Below are positions 46,569-56,632 of a stretch of 64,000 nucleotides of DNA, piece by piece. The notes beneath the pieces are model-generated. The model saw only the letters and a list, made by a program, of their open reading frames with translations, was not told the DNA's origin and ran no database searches. The DNA comes from Paraglaciecola algarum (GTDB lineage: Bacteria > Pseudomonadota > Gammaproteobacteria > Enterobacterales > Alteromonadaceae). The stretch is from positions 1 through 64,000 of the forward strand of contig NZ_JAKGAS010000014.1 in the NCBI RefSeq assembly GCF_021532655.1, given 5' to 3'. Both the position numbers and the translations under genes were made by a program. The stretch's first letter is position 1; the number at the start of each line of letters is the position of its first letter.

Positions 46569-46877
46569 TCGAGTTTGAACAAAATTGTATTATATAAAGT
46601 GTATATTTTGGCGCTTATGAGTAAAAATTCTTACAAAGCGCTTGTTTATGCATTTTTTACAATTGGCAATAGACCTTATTCGTCGTTATATGTATAATAT
46701 TGCGAATTTGCCAAAATCCAGTGAAATACCTCTTGTTTCACTACTTTTTCATAAGCAAATTGACTTAAATTTCATACAAATCAATTGATTGTATAAATTT
46801 TCTTCGGAGCTCATTTTTATGTATTAAAATTAGCTCCTTAGGTTAAAACTTTTTATTTAACTAACCTGGAGGTTGAT
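46569..46877 (+). promoter_or_regulatory. carAB leader with possible ArgR boxes
   Basis: This 309-base region holds no convincing gene. TATGAGTAAAAATTCTTA at 46616-46633 matches the ArgR box (WNTGAATWWWWATTCANW) with two mismatches; a weaker half-match AGCGCTTGTTTATGCATT follows after three bases, the spacing of paired ArgR sites. A TATAAT hexamer lies at 46693-46698. Regulation by arginine and pyrimidines is known for carAB in enterobacteria; here it is an inference. Confidence 0.4.
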
Positions 46878-48035
46878 TTGGCTAATTCTGCCCTTTTAGT
46901 TCTTGAAGATGGTTCTGTCTTTAAAGGTACCGCGATTGGTGCTTCTGGTAAATCTGTTGGTGAAGTAGTGTTTAATACCTCTATGACAGGTTATCAAGAA
47001 ATTCTTACTGACCCGTCTTACGCTCAGCAGATAGTAACACTGACCTACCCCCATATTGGTAACACTGGTGTCAATCAGGAAGATTGTGAATCAAATGAAA
47101 TTTGGGCTAAAGGCCTCATTATTCGTGATCTACCACTCATTGTAAGTAATTTTCGCAGTGAAAAAAATCTGTCAGATTATCTAAAAGAAAACAACATTTT
47201 AGGTATTGCCGATATAGATACTCGTCGTTTAACCCGCATTTTACGCGATAAAGGTGCACAAAATGGTTGTATCATTGCCGCGTCTTCTTTGGATGATGTG
47301 AAGCTTGATGAAGCTGAAGCGTTAAAAGCAGCTAAAGAGTTTTCTGGACTCAAAGGTTTAGATTTAGCAAAAGATGTTACCTGCGAGCAAACCTATGATT
47401 GGAATGGTGGAAGTTGGGTTTTAGGCTCTGGTTATCAGTCTTCATTAGACAAGCCGGCAGAAAACATGCCTTTTCATGTGGTTGCATACGATTTTGGTGC
47501 AAAACATAATATTCTACGTATGTTAGTAGACCGCGGTTGTAAACTAACTGTGGTACCAGCTAAAACATCAGCTGATGAAGTATTAGCGTTAAAGCCTGAT
47601 GGTGTATTTTTATCAAATGGCCCAGGCGACCCAGAGCCTTGTGATTATGCCATTACTGCAATTAAACAAATTTTAGACACAAATATCCCAATTTTTGGGA
47701 TTTGTTTAGGCCATCAATTATTAGCTTTAGCCAGTGGTGCCAAAACCGTTAAGATGAAATTTGGTCATCATGGAGCTAACCATCCGGTTAAAGACATAAA
47801 AGGTAATCGCGTGATGATCACCAGTCAAAACCACGGTTTTGCTGTTGATGAAAACTCTTTGCCAAGCAATCTTGAAGTGACACATATTTCATTGTTTGAT
47901 AAGTCTTTGCAGGGCATACATCGCACAGATAAGCCAGCTTTTAGTTTCCAAGGACATCCAGAAGCAAGTCCAGGTCCACACGATGCTGCGCCATTATTTG
48001 ATCACTTTATTGAGTTGATTAAAGCGGCAAAATAG
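46878..48035 (+). CDS. carA: Carbamoyl phosphate synthase, small (glutaminase) subunit
   Basis: Releases ammonia from glutamine for carbamoyl phosphate, used for pyrimidines and arginine. The 385 residues have the CarA N-terminal domain (ALLVLEDGSVFKGTAIGA) and class I amidotransferase with nucleophile Cys in FGICLGHQLLALA, plus His in FQGHPEASPGP. The start is TTG at 46878 with a strong GGAGG site. carB starts 74 bases later. Confidence 0.97.
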   Translation: MANSALLVLEDGSVFKGTAIGASGKSVGEVVFNTSMTGYQEILTDPSYAQQIVTLTYPHIGNTGVNQEDCESNEIWAKGLIIRDLPLIVSNFRSEKNLSDYLKENNILGIADIDTRRLTRILRDKGAQNGCIIAASSLDDVKLDEAEALKAAKEFSGLKGLDLAKDVTCEQTYDWNGGSWVLGSGYQSSLDKPAENMPFHVVAYDFGAKHNILRMLVDRGCKLTVVPAKTSADEVLALKPDGVFLSNGPGDPEPCDYAITAIKQILDTNIPIFGICLGHQLLALASGAKTVKMKFGHHGANHPVKDIKGNRVMITSQNHGFAVDENSLPSNLEVTHISLFDKSLQGIHRTDKPAFSFQGHPEASPGPHDAAPLFDHFIELIKAAK

Positions 48036-48109
48036 CCAATAGGTTGCTGGAGGCTTTCTTTTTAAAAGCAAGCTAGTAGATATTTAAAGAGTGTAGAGTA
48101 AAGAATATT

Positions 48110-51100
48110 ATGCCAAAACGTACCGACATAAAAAGCATCTTGATATTAGGCGCAGGCCCAATTGTTATAGGTCAAGCATGTGAATTCGATTATTCAGGCG
48201 CACAAGCCTGTAAAGCATTAAGAGAAGAAGGTTATCGAGTTATTTTAGTTAACTCTAACCCAGCCACAATTATGACTGATCCAGAAATGGCTGATGCAAC
48301 TTATATCGAGCCAATTCATTGGGAAGTAGTTAAAAAAATTATTGAAAAAGAACGACCAGATGCTGTGCTACCTACTATGGGTGGCCAAACAGCACTTAAC
48401 TGTGCATTAGATCTAGAAAAGTACGGTGTATTAAAAGAATTTAATGTTGAAATGATTGGGGCTACAGCTGACGCAATTGACAAAGCTGAAGACCGTGAAC
48501 GTTTCGACAAAGCCATGAAATCCATTGGTCTTGAATGTCCAAATGCTGAAATAGCCCACTCTATGGAAGAAGCCTTTGATGTCAGTTCAAGAATTGGCTT
48601 TCCTTGTATTATTCGCCCGTCTTTTACAATGGGTGGTTCAGGCGGCGGTATTGCCTACAATAAACAAGAATTTGAAGAGATTTGTCGTCGTGGGCTAGAT
48701 TTATCACCAACTAGCGAATTATTGATTGATGAATCATTAATTGGTTGGAAAGAATACGAAATGGAAGTGGTTAGAGATAAAGCTGACAATTGTATTATTG
48801 TTTGTACCATTGAAAACTTCGACCCTATGGGTGTGCACACTGGTGATTCAATCACAGTCGCTCCAGCTCAAACATTGACTGACAAAGAATTCCAAATTAT
48901 GCGTAATGCAGCTATAGCTGTGTTACGAGAAATTGGTGTTGAAACCGGTGGTTCAAACGTTCAGTTTGGCGTTGACCCTAAAACTGGTCGTTTAGTGATT
49001 ATCGAGATGAACCCTAGGGTGTCTCGCTCTTCAGCATTAGCTTCTAAAGCAACCGGTTTCCCAATTGCAAAAGTGGCAGCTAAATTGGCTGTAGGTTATA
49101 CCCTTGATGAACTTGCAAATGATATAACTGGTGGTTTAACCCCAGCATCTTTCGAACCGACTATCGATTACGTTGTGACTAAGATCCCACGTTTTAACTT
49201 CGAAAAATTTGCAGGCGCTAACGATCGCTTAACGACACAAATGAAGTCGGTAGGTGAAGTGATGGCTATTGGTCGTAACCAACAAGAATCATTACAAAAA
49301 GCCTTACGTGGACTAGAGGTAGGAGTGAACGGTCTTGATTCAATTATTGATATCACGGATCCTGAAGCTAAAAATACTATCATTCGCGAATTACGTGAAC
49401 CTGGTGCAGAGCGTATTTGGTATATAGCCGATGCTATGCGTATGGGTATGTCAGTGGAAGAGATATTCAATCTAACCAATATCGACCGTTGGTATTTAGT
49501 GCAAATTGAAGAACTAATCATACTTGAGAATCAACTGCTCGAATCTGGTTTATCGTCAATTGACCAAAATTTAATGACTACTTTAAAACGTAAGGGTTTT
49601 GCTGATTCAAGAATAGCTGAATTAACCGGCGTTGAAGAGTCTGACGTACGTGAAGTGAGACGTGGTTTTGATATTCATCCAGTTTATAAGCGTGTTGATA
49701 CCTGCGCAGCTGAATTTTCATCAGATACAGCTTATATGTATTCAACTTATGATGAAGAGTGTGAAGCTAACCCTAGTGATAAAGACAAAATTATGATCTT
49801 AGGTGGCGGACCAAACCGCATCGGTCAAGGTATTGAGTTTGATTACTGCTGTGTGCACGCTGCTTTAGCTATGCGTGAAGATGGGTACGAAACCATTATG
49901 GTTAACTGTAACCCTGAAACGGTTTCTACTGATTATGATACCTCTGATAGATTATATTTTGAGTCTGTGACCTTAGAAGATGTACTTGAAATTGTACGCA
50001 TTGAACAGCCTAAAGGTGTAATAGTGCAATATGGTGGTCAAACACCACTTAAATTAGCGCGTGCTCTAGAAGCGGCTGGTGTACCTATTATTGGTACTTC
50101 TCCAGATGCCATCGATAAAGCTGAAGATCGTGAACGCTTCCAAAAAATGGTTAATAAGTTAAACCTTAAACAACCGGCTAACGCTACGGTTAGTAATATG
50201 GAAGAAGCGCTAGAAGCGGCTGGTGATATTGGCTTTCCATTAGTGGTACGTCCGTCATATGTTCTAGGCGGCAGAGCTATGGAAATTGTATATGACCTTA
50301 AAGATCTAAAACGTTATTTAACTAACGCGGTTAAAGTGTCTAATGACTCTCCTGTATTGTTAGATAGGTTCTTAGATGACGCGATTGAAGTTGACGTTGA
50401 CGCTATTTGTGACGGTGAAGAAGTGGTTATTGGCGGCATTATGGAGCATATTGAACAAGCCGGTGTGCATTCAGGTGACTCAGCCTGTTCACTCCCTCCT
50501 TATTCTTTAAACAATGATATTCAAGACGTAATGCGCCAACAAGTTAAAGCTATGGCTTTAGAGTTGGGTGTGGTTGGTTTGATGAATACTCAGTTCGCGG
50601 TAAAAGATGGCGAAGTGTATTTGATTGAAGTTAACCCAAGAGCCGCGAGAACCGTTCCATTTGTATCAAAAGCCACAGGTATGCCAGTGGCCAAAATAGG
50701 TGCAAGAGCGATGGCTGGACAATCGCTAGCTTCACAAGGTATCACCAAAGAAATTATTCCACCGTTTTATTCTGTGAAAGAAGTAGTATTACCTTTTGCT
50801 AAATTCCAAGGTGTTGATCCATTATTAGGCCCAGAAATGCGCTCAACTGGTGAAGTTATGGGGGTAGGTGATAGTTTCGAAGAAGCTTATGCCAAAGCTA
50901 ATCTAGGCGCGAGTCAAGCCATTCCAGTTGGTGGCAAAGCCCTACTATCTGTACGTTTAAACGATAAAAATCGTGTAATTGAATTAGGTCAAACTATGGT
51001 GTCTAAAGGTTTCTCTTTAGAAGCAACAAGTGGAACAGCTAAAGTTCTCAATAATGCTGGTGTACCTTGTAGTGTGGTGAATAAGCTAAGTGAAGGTCGT

Positions 51101-51328
51101 CCTAATATTGTTGATGCGATTAAAAATGGTGAATACAATTACATTGTAAACACCACAGAAGGCCGTCAGGCCATTGATGATTCAGTGTATATTCGTAAAG
51201 AAGCGTTACTGAATAAAGTGGCTTATACCACGACAATGAACTCTGCTTTTGCTACTGTAAATGCTAATGAAGCGGATGATCGTGCCAGAGTAACTTCAGT
51301 ACAAGACCTGCATAAACGTATTCACTAA
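48110..51328 (+). CDS. carB: Carbamoyl phosphate synthase, large subunit
   Basis: A 1072-residue protein made of two homologous ATP-grasp halves, one for bicarbonate phosphorylation, one for carbamate phosphorylation, and a C-terminal MGS-like regulatory domain. Each half opens with a GGGPNRIGQGIEFDYC- or GAGPIVIGQACEFDYS-like stretch; ATP-binding IIRPSFTMGGSGGGIA and VVRPSYVLGGRAMEIV are visible. Length equals E. coli CarB (1073). It is followed 90 bases later by greA. Confidence 0.98.
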   Translation: MPKRTDIKSILILGAGPIVIGQACEFDYSGAQACKALREEGYRVILVNSNPATIMTDPEMADATYIEPIHWEVVKKIIEKERPDAVLPTMGGQTALNCALDLEKYGVLKEFNVEMIGATADAIDKAEDRERFDKAMKSIGLECPNAEIAHSMEEAFDVSSRIGFPCIIRPSFTMGGSGGGIAYNKQEFEEICRRGLDLSPTSELLIDESLIGWKEYEMEVVRDKADNCIIVCTIENFDPMGVHTGDSITVAPAQTLTDKEFQIMRNAAIAVLREIGVETGGSNVQFGVDPKTGRLVIIEMNPRVSRSSALASKATGFPIAKVAAKLAVGYTLDELANDITGGLTPASFEPTIDYVVTKIPRFNFEKFAGANDRLTTQMKSVGEVMAIGRNQQESLQKALRGLEVGVNGLDSIIDITDPEAKNTIIRELREPGAERIWYIADAMRMGMSVEEIFNLTNIDRWYLVQIEELIILENQLLESGLSSIDQNLMTTLKRKGFADSRIAELTGVEESDVREVRRGFDIHPVYKRVDTCAAEFSSDTAYMYSTYDEECEANPSDKDKIMILGGGPNRIGQGIEFDYCCVHAALAMREDGYETIMVNCNPETVSTDYDTSDRLYFESVTLEDVLEIVRIEQPKGVIVQYGGQTPLKLARALEAAGVPIIGTSPDAIDKAEDRERFQKMVNKLNLKQPANATVSNMEEALEAAGDIGFPLVVRPSYVLGGRAMEIVYDLKDLKRYLTNAVKVSNDSPVLLDRFLDDAIEVDVDAICDGEEVVIGGIMEHIEQAGVHSGDSACSLPPYSLNNDIQDVMRQQVKAMALELGVVGLMNTQFAVKDGEVYLIEVNPRAARTVPFVSKATGMPVAKIGARAMAGQSLASQGITKEIIPPFYSVKEVVLPFAKFQGVDPLLGPEMRSTGEVMGVGDSFEEAYAKANLGASQAIPVGGKALLSVRLNDKNRVIELGQTMVSKGFSLEATSGTAKVLNNAGVPCSVVNKLSEGRPNIVDAIKNGEYNYIVNTTEGRQAIDDSVYIRKEALLNKVAYTTTMNSAFATVNANEADDRARVTSVQDLHKRIH

Positions 51329-51418
51329 TAGTTAATCGATTGAAAAACGTAAATTAACACCTATATATTTTGATTAAGTGTTAATTACGTAATAACAAAA
51401 ATAAGAGAGTGTTGATAG

Positions 51419-51895
51419 ATGAATCAATATCCTATGACAGCCAAGGGAGCAGAAATGCTTCGTGAAGAGCTTAATCATTTAAAATCAGTTAAAAGACCTG
51501 AAATTGTCAATGCGATTGCAGAAGCAAGAGAGCATGGGGATTTAAAAGAAAATGCTGAATACCATGCGGCACGTGAACAACAAAGTTTTTGTGAAGGCCG
51601 GATTCAAGACATTGAAGGCAAATTATCCAACGTTCAAATTATTGACGTCACTAAAATGCCAAATACAGGTAAAGTCATATTTGGTACCACAGTGACTATC
51701 TTAAACTTGAATACTGAAGAAGAAACCACCTATAGAATAGTGGGGGAAGATGAAGCTGATATTAAAAATAACTTAATTTCAGTTGGTTCACCCATCGCCC
51801 GTGGTTTAATCGGAAAACAGTTAGATGATGTAGTAAATATTCAAACACCTAAAGGCGTGATTGAATATGAAATCTCAGAAGTTCAATATATTTAA
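51419..51895 (+). CDS. greA: Transcript cleavage factor GreA
   Basis: Rescues backtracked RNA polymerase by stimulating RNA cleavage. It is 158 residues with an N-terminal coiled coil (TAKGAEMLREELNHLKS through ENAEYHAAREQQSF, the acidic tip residues included) and a C-terminal FKBP-like domain. Its place after carB is conserved in gammaproteobacteria. A terminator follows. Confidence 0.97.
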   Translation: MNQYPMTAKGAEMLREELNHLKSVKRPEIVNAIAEAREHGDLKENAEYHAAREQQSFCEGRIQDIEGKLSNVQIIDVTKMPNTGKVIFGTTVTILNLNTEEETTYRIVGEDEADIKNNLISVGSPIARGLIGKQLDDVVNIQTPKGVIEYEISEVQYI

Positions 51896-51926
51896 AGAGA
51901 CACACATATTTGGGTTTTATTGTTAG

Positions 51927-51950
51927 AAAGAGGCGTTAGCCTCTTTTTTT
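51927..51950 (+). terminator. Terminator of greA
   Basis: aaagaggc and gcctcttt pair around GTTA, followed by T-run. Confidence 0.9.
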
Positions 51951-51985
51951 ATACTTGAAGTTTGTGCTTAAAATAGATGAGCAAT

Positions 51986-52378
51986 ATGAGTAGAAGATTG
52001 ATTACATCAGGATCAGAGTTTGAAGAAAACGTTGCCTATTCAAGAGCCATGGTTGATGGTGATTATGTTTTTGTATCTGTATCTGGCACCACTGGGTATA
52101 ACTATAGTGATATGTCAATTTCAGAAGACGTCAGTAAGTAAGCGGAACAGTGTTTTTTAAACATTCAGTGTGCTTTGCAACAAGCTGGGAGTTCTTTGGC
52201 GCAAATTGTAAGAGTGACATATATACTGCCAAATAAGCATGACTTTGAAACTTGTTGGCCAACTTTCGCCAAATATTTAGGTAAGGTAAAATCCGCTGCA
52301 ACTATGTTCGAAGCAGGCTGGTTAGATGACAAAATGAAAATTGAAATTCAGGTAACAGCTAAAATTGAAGTAAGGTAA
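51986..52378 (+). pseudogene. RidA-family gene interrupted by in-frame TAA
   Basis: The frame from ATG 51986 reads MSRRLITSGSEFEENVAYSR and continues in the same frame to 52378, with only TAA at 52139-52141 in between. After it the frame reads AEQCFLNIQCALQQAGSSLAQIVRV, the RidA (YjgF) core, which deaminates reactive enamines. A Q codon (CAA) at the stop would complete the family motif. The 3' part alone (from TTG 52175) encodes 67 residues. Downstream of greA with no other gene. Confidence 0.8.
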
Positions 52379-52677
52379 ATATTTTATGCTTTTTGGGTTC
52401 GTATATTATTGGAATTGTATTCTTTTTAATTATGATTTAATCAATAATGTTTAATAGCAAACAAGTATTACTAACTAAACAGGGTGTTAAATAAGTTAAT
52501 GAAATGTAATGGGTAGTGCTTGGCTATATGCTAGGTGAGACGTGACCTTTGCATGAATCCGTCAGCCTTATTTATTTATTCGTTATCTAAATAGCAGTAA
52601 TTAGGCAGTTTAAACCATATAGATTCTTATAGTTGCCAAATAACTTATAATAATTAGCTAGTCACTAGAGGTATTGC
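52379..52677. other. Intergenic region before TonB receptor, no gene seen
   Basis: 299 AT-rich bases. A TATAAT hexamer at 52646-52651 lies 26 bases before the receptor ATG, without a clear -35 element. No repeats or RNA motifs recognised. Confidence 0.4.
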
Positions 52678-55338
52678 ATGAACCATTCACAAACGCCTGC
52701 ACACGTCGTCTATCGTCCATCACAACTATTTGGTCCTTTAAAAACGTTGCTTGCAAAAAGTATTGCGCTAGCAGTTTCTTGTTCAATTTTATCAAGTAGT
52801 GCGTTTTCTCAAGACTCTTATTCTCAAGACACTAATACTGATGATGGTTTTAAATTTGAAGTAATTGAAGTGACATCACAAAAGCGTGTGCAAAATGTTA
52901 TGCAGGTACCTATTACAGTAGGAATTATCAACGCTGATTTGTTAGAAGAAAGTAGTTCAATTGGCCTAGCGGATGTAGATAAATTTATTCCAGGTTTTGA
53001 TTTTAGTGACGCTAATGTTACTCAGGCTGGCGTGAAAATTCGTGGTGTTTCGAGTCCAAATATCTCAGTTGGAGGGGATCCTTCAGCGGCTACATTTTAT
53101 GATGATGTATATATGCCTAGAGCTGCGCAGAATGTGGTGTTTTCTGACATCGAAAGGGTAGAAGTGTTAAAGGGCCCCCAGGGTACTCTTTTTGGCCGAA
53201 ATGCAGCCACGGGTGTAGTTAGCATTATTCCCAAGAAACCGAGTGATGATACTGAAGGTTTTGGTAAATTTAGTTGGGGTACAGATAATTTACAACGTTA
53301 TGAAGGTATGGCAAATGTGGCTTTGTCAAATAATTTGTATTTACGCGTGAATGGCTTAGTCAGCCTACAAGATGGCATAGTACAAAACACTGCCAAACCA
53401 GAGTGGAACAAAAATAACAAAATCTGGGATCTAGGTGACAAAAATCATAAGGCGGCGCGTATTGCCCTACTGTGGGATATTTCCACCGGTACAGAGTTTC
53501 AATTATCATTAGATTTAGACGATTTGAATCAAGCCCCGCCTATGGCCATAGGGTTAAGTGCATATGCATCCCATGGCGGTACTCAACCTTTTGCTAGCTA
53601 TACAGAAAACGATGTGCGTAAAGGTGTCGAGTCTCGCGATATGTATGGTGTAACAGCTAAATTCATACATGAGTTTGACGATAATTGGTCAATGAAATAT
53701 GTAGCCAGTGTACGTGATTGGCAAACAGTCAATCGTGAAGATGAAGATGGTACTGCAGATATCACCCGTTATTTTGATACCTCAAACAATGAAGACTCAG
53801 ATATTTTTTACACTGAACTACAGTTCAACTGCGTGAGCGCTCGGGTGAGTGCGGTGACTGGCTTTTCTTATTCAAAAGAAAATGTTACCCAAACTTCTGA
53901 GCTAAATATTACGACAGATGCAGTGGCTAGAATTGTCACCCAAGATTTAAATAATGAAATACGTGGTGGAGTGGCTCAGCAAATAGCAGCTGCCATTGGT
54001 GGAACATCAGATGAAATCACTCAAGCTGTTTTTGGTCCAGGCGTTACCTTTGATGCGGTAGTTGATAGTCAATTTAGTGAGTTAGGATTACCTATGGATC
54101 ATTTATGGAATCCAGGTGAGTGGGCTAGTGCACTTAATGCGTTAGGTTATGGTTCAACTATTACCGCTGCATTGGGTATGCCCGGTGCTGATTTAAACGA
54201 TGGTTTAGTGCTGTTAGCAGGTGATGCCATTTATGAAGTGGTATCACAAACATTAGGGGTACCTGAAATATTCGGTCCAAGTCATAGCGGTCAGTTTTGG
54301 CAAGAAAGTGTCAACAATACAGGTACTTTTACTAATTGGGGGGCTTTTGCGGATGTAGATTTTGCCATAAATGACAAGTGGCACGTGATTGCTGGATTAC
54401 GTTATTCTAACGATGAAAAAGATTTCGCATGGTATATACCTGAAACCAGTTACGCCGCGGTTAGACCTGGTGTGAGTAATCAGCTTTTCCCACAGGTAGA
54501 TATATCTGCAACTGATAGTTGGAGTAAAGTGACAGGACGTTTAGTCACAAACTACCAAATTAACGACGATAACTTTGTGTTTGCATCTTATTCAACAGGT
54601 TATAAATCTGGCGGCTTCGACTCTTTAACTCCTATTTCCCAAGCTGATGGACAAGAAGCCTTTGCCCCAGAAGATGTGGCTAACTTTGAGTTAGGGTATA
54701 AAGGGATATTATCAGACAGTTTTATTACCAATATTAGTTATTATCAAATGGAGTTAGACAACTTCCAAGTCGCAGTGGAATCCAAGCAACCGGGCAGTAC
54801 CACGGCTGTGAGTACTATTATTAATGAAAATCGGTCAATAAACGGAATAGAAATTGATGCAAAGTGGAATGTAAGTGATGCTATTACTGTAGGAATAGTA
54901 ACTGATTTTCGTAATACTGACGCTGATAGACCTTCTTTTTATAACGCAGAAGGTGAGTTGTTAGATGCAACTTCAACTTCCTCTGATAATGACACTAACT
55001 ATACGGCCACCTTAGATTGGTTTCCCGATTCTAAATATGGTGCGATTAACGTACATATTGATTACGTTTTTGTAGAGAATACTAATGCCCAACGATCTGA
55101 TATTTTGCCATTCCAATTGGCAATACCTGAATATCTTAGTGATAGAAAAAATTTAAGTGCTAGGATCTCATTAAGCACAAATGACGATTCTATGGAAATG
55201 GCATTTTGGGGGCGAAATTTGTTAAATGAGCGTTATATTGAAGGGATAAGTAATTTAACTCGCGCATTTTTTGGTACTTCCTTTGCTCGAATAAATAGAG
55301 GGCGAGAAATAGGAATGGATTTCAAATATAACTTTTAA
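52678..55338 (+). CDS. TonB-dependent receptor
   Basis: An 886-residue outer-membrane receptor. Signal peptide with an unusually long n-region (about 45 residues, ending SSAFSQ), then a TonB-box-like VIEVTSQKR, a plug domain (about 75-190; IPGFDFSDANVTQAGVKIRGVS, VEVLKGPQGTLFGRNAATGVVSI), and a 22-strand barrel with LNERYIEGISN near the end and terminal Phe (FKYNF). The ligand is unknown; the sequence is of the type seen for carbohydrates, sterols or aromatic compounds in marine bacteria. First gene of the accessory cluster to 60 kb. Confidence 0.93.
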   Translation: MNHSQTPAHVVYRPSQLFGPLKTLLAKSIALAVSCSILSSSAFSQDSYSQDTNTDDGFKFEVIEVTSQKRVQNVMQVPITVGIINADLLEESSSIGLADVDKFIPGFDFSDANVTQAGVKIRGVSSPNISVGGDPSAATFYDDVYMPRAAQNVVFSDIERVEVLKGPQGTLFGRNAATGVVSIIPKKPSDDTEGFGKFSWGTDNLQRYEGMANVALSNNLYLRVNGLVSLQDGIVQNTAKPEWNKNNKIWDLGDKNHKAARIALLWDISTGTEFQLSLDLDDLNQAPPMAIGLSAYASHGGTQPFASYTENDVRKGVESRDMYGVTAKFIHEFDDNWSMKYVASVRDWQTVNREDEDGTADITRYFDTSNNEDSDIFYTELQFNCVSARVSAVTGFSYSKENVTQTSELNITTDAVARIVTQDLNNEIRGGVAQQIAAAIGGTSDEITQAVFGPGVTFDAVVDSQFSELGLPMDHLWNPGEWASALNALGYGSTITAALGMPGADLNDGLVLLAGDAIYEVVSQTLGVPEIFGPSHSGQFWQESVNNTGTFTNWGAFADVDFAINDKWHVIAGLRYSNDEKDFAWYIPETSYAAVRPGVSNQLFPQVDISATDSWSKVTGRLVTNYQINDDNFVFASYSTGYKSGGFDSLTPISQADGQEAFAPEDVANFELGYKGILSDSFITNISYYQMELDNFQVAVESKQPGSTTAVSTIINENRSINGIEIDAKWNVSDAITVGIVTDFRNTDADRPSFYNAEGELLDATSTSSDNDTNYTATLDWFPDSKYGAINVHIDYVFVENTNAQRSDILPFQLAIPEYLSDRKNLSARISLSTNDDSMEMAFWGRNLLNERYIEGISNLTRAFFGTSFARINRGREIGMDFKYNF

Positions 55339-55358
55339 GTGATATCTTTAAAAACAAG

Positions 55359-55381
55359 CCCACCTTAAAGGTGGGTTTTTT
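55359..55381 (+). terminator. Terminator of the TonB receptor gene
   Basis: cccacc and ggtggg pair around TTAAA, then six T. It separates the receptor from the AraC-type regulator. Confidence 0.85.
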
Positions 55382-55414
55382 ACATTATCAATAAAGAGAC
55401 TTACAGACTTCCAT

Positions 55415-56476
55415 ATGCAACAACTCTCTAGTTTTTTAGCACATAGTGCTTTTAGCCTAATGGCATTATGTGTTTTATTATTATTACCTAGATATATCTG
55501 CCAACTAAATTATCGTAAAAACCGTTCAATTATTTTGTTTTCAGTTTCAATGTTGTGTGGCTGCGGATATTTAATATCAGAAAGTTTTGGCCCTCTTACC
55601 AATATGTCCGTTTTATGGTGGTTAGAATATATTTCTGGCAATGCCTTACCCGGCGTGTTTTGGTTAACCTCAATTAGTATTTTCTCAGAAAAACACGAAT
55701 TGGAATATTGGCAATATGCCTTAGCCTCAAGCACTTTGCTTATCCCTTTAACGTCAACACTGGCCCAACTAATCTTAGGTTTTGATTTAAAAGAACTCCC
55801 AGCGTTTTGGGGGTTAGTGACTTACGGTGCTTTAATAATTGAACTAGTGCTAATTGTGTATGCTTTGGTTGTTGCGATGAAAACCTGGCAATCAGATTTG
55901 GTGCAAGATAGACGTTATATTCGTGGCAGTGTAGTGGTTTTTGCTGCTATGTATATTTTGTTAGTGATCGTCAGTGAGCAGCTTTTTAATTTAGACTGGA
56001 TTTGGTTAGATACAGTTAAACATTTGTTGCTGTTAATCTTGATTATAACCGTGGATCTTGTGTTGTTTTCGTTAAAAGATGGGGTTTTATTTGAAGGGCC
56101 TAAACGCTTTTCACCACCATTAAAAATAAATAAAACACAATCACCAGAGTTACAACGGATCATACATTGTATGTTGAGTGAAAAATTTTACCAAAACGAA
56201 GGTGTCACCATTAGTTTGTTATCTCGTCATTTAAGTATTCATGAATATAAATTAAGGCAATTAATTAATGGCGAATTGGAGTTTCGAAATTTTAACGATT
56301 TTCTTAATTTTTATCGAATTAAAGAAGTGACAGAGAATTTATCTAAACCAGAAGATAGCCATATTCCAGTCTTAACACTAGCACTGGATAGTGGTTTTAG
56401 AAGTTTAAGCTCATTTAACAAAGCCTTTAAAAATACTCACGGAATTACCCCTACTGAATTTCGCAATAGGATCTGA
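55415..56476 (+). CDS. Membrane-anchored AraC-family regulator
   Basis: A 353-residue protein with about seven N-terminal hydrophobic segments (residues about 10-215) and a C-terminal AraC/XylS helix-turn-helix domain (about 245-353), visible as ISLLSRHLSIHEYKLRQLIN and ALDSGFRSLSSFNKAFKNTHGITPTEFRNR. The layout suggests a one-component membrane sensor regulating the neighbouring receptor and cytochrome genes. The signal is unknown. It stands between them. Confidence 0.87.
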   Translation: MQQLSSFLAHSAFSLMALCVLLLLPRYICQLNYRKNRSIILFSVSMLCGCGYLISESFGPLTNMSVLWWLEYISGNALPGVFWLTSISIFSEKHELEYWQYALASSTLLIPLTSTLAQLILGFDLKELPAFWGLVTYGALIIELVLIVYALVVAMKTWQSDLVQDRRYIRGSVVVFAAMYILLVIVSEQLFNLDWIWLDTVKHLLLLILIITVDLVLFSLKDGVLFEGPKRFSPPLKINKTQSPELQRIIHCMLSEKFYQNEGVTISLLSRHLSIHEYKLRQLINGELEFRNFNDFLNFYRIKEVTENLSKPEDSHIPVLTLALDSGFRSLSSFNKAFKNTHGITPTEFRNRI

Positions 56477-56599
56477 TTGATTATTAAAAAATAGCGGCTT
56501 AAGTAATGAGTTCTATAATACGTCAGCTTTTTTTGAATATTAAACAAGTAAAAGATTGGTTAAATTATTATTCTACGGCAAGTTCTAATACGGGTAGAG

Positions 56600-56618
56600 C
56601 TTCATTCGATCAATGAAG
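56600..56618 (+). promoter_or_regulatory. Small hairpin upstream of cytochrome c gene
   Basis: CTTCATT (56600-56606) pairs perfectly with AATGAAG (56612-56618), loop CGATC. It ends just before the AGGAGCG ribosome-binding site of the cytochrome gene, so it could influence initiation. Confidence 0.35.
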
Positions 56619-56632
56619 TTTAGGAGCGTCTA

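Noticed and set aside
46648..46788. 46-codon ORF upstream of carA that could be a leader peptide
   Set aside because: It has no ribosome-binding site and no regulatory run of codons or following attenuator; likely chance.
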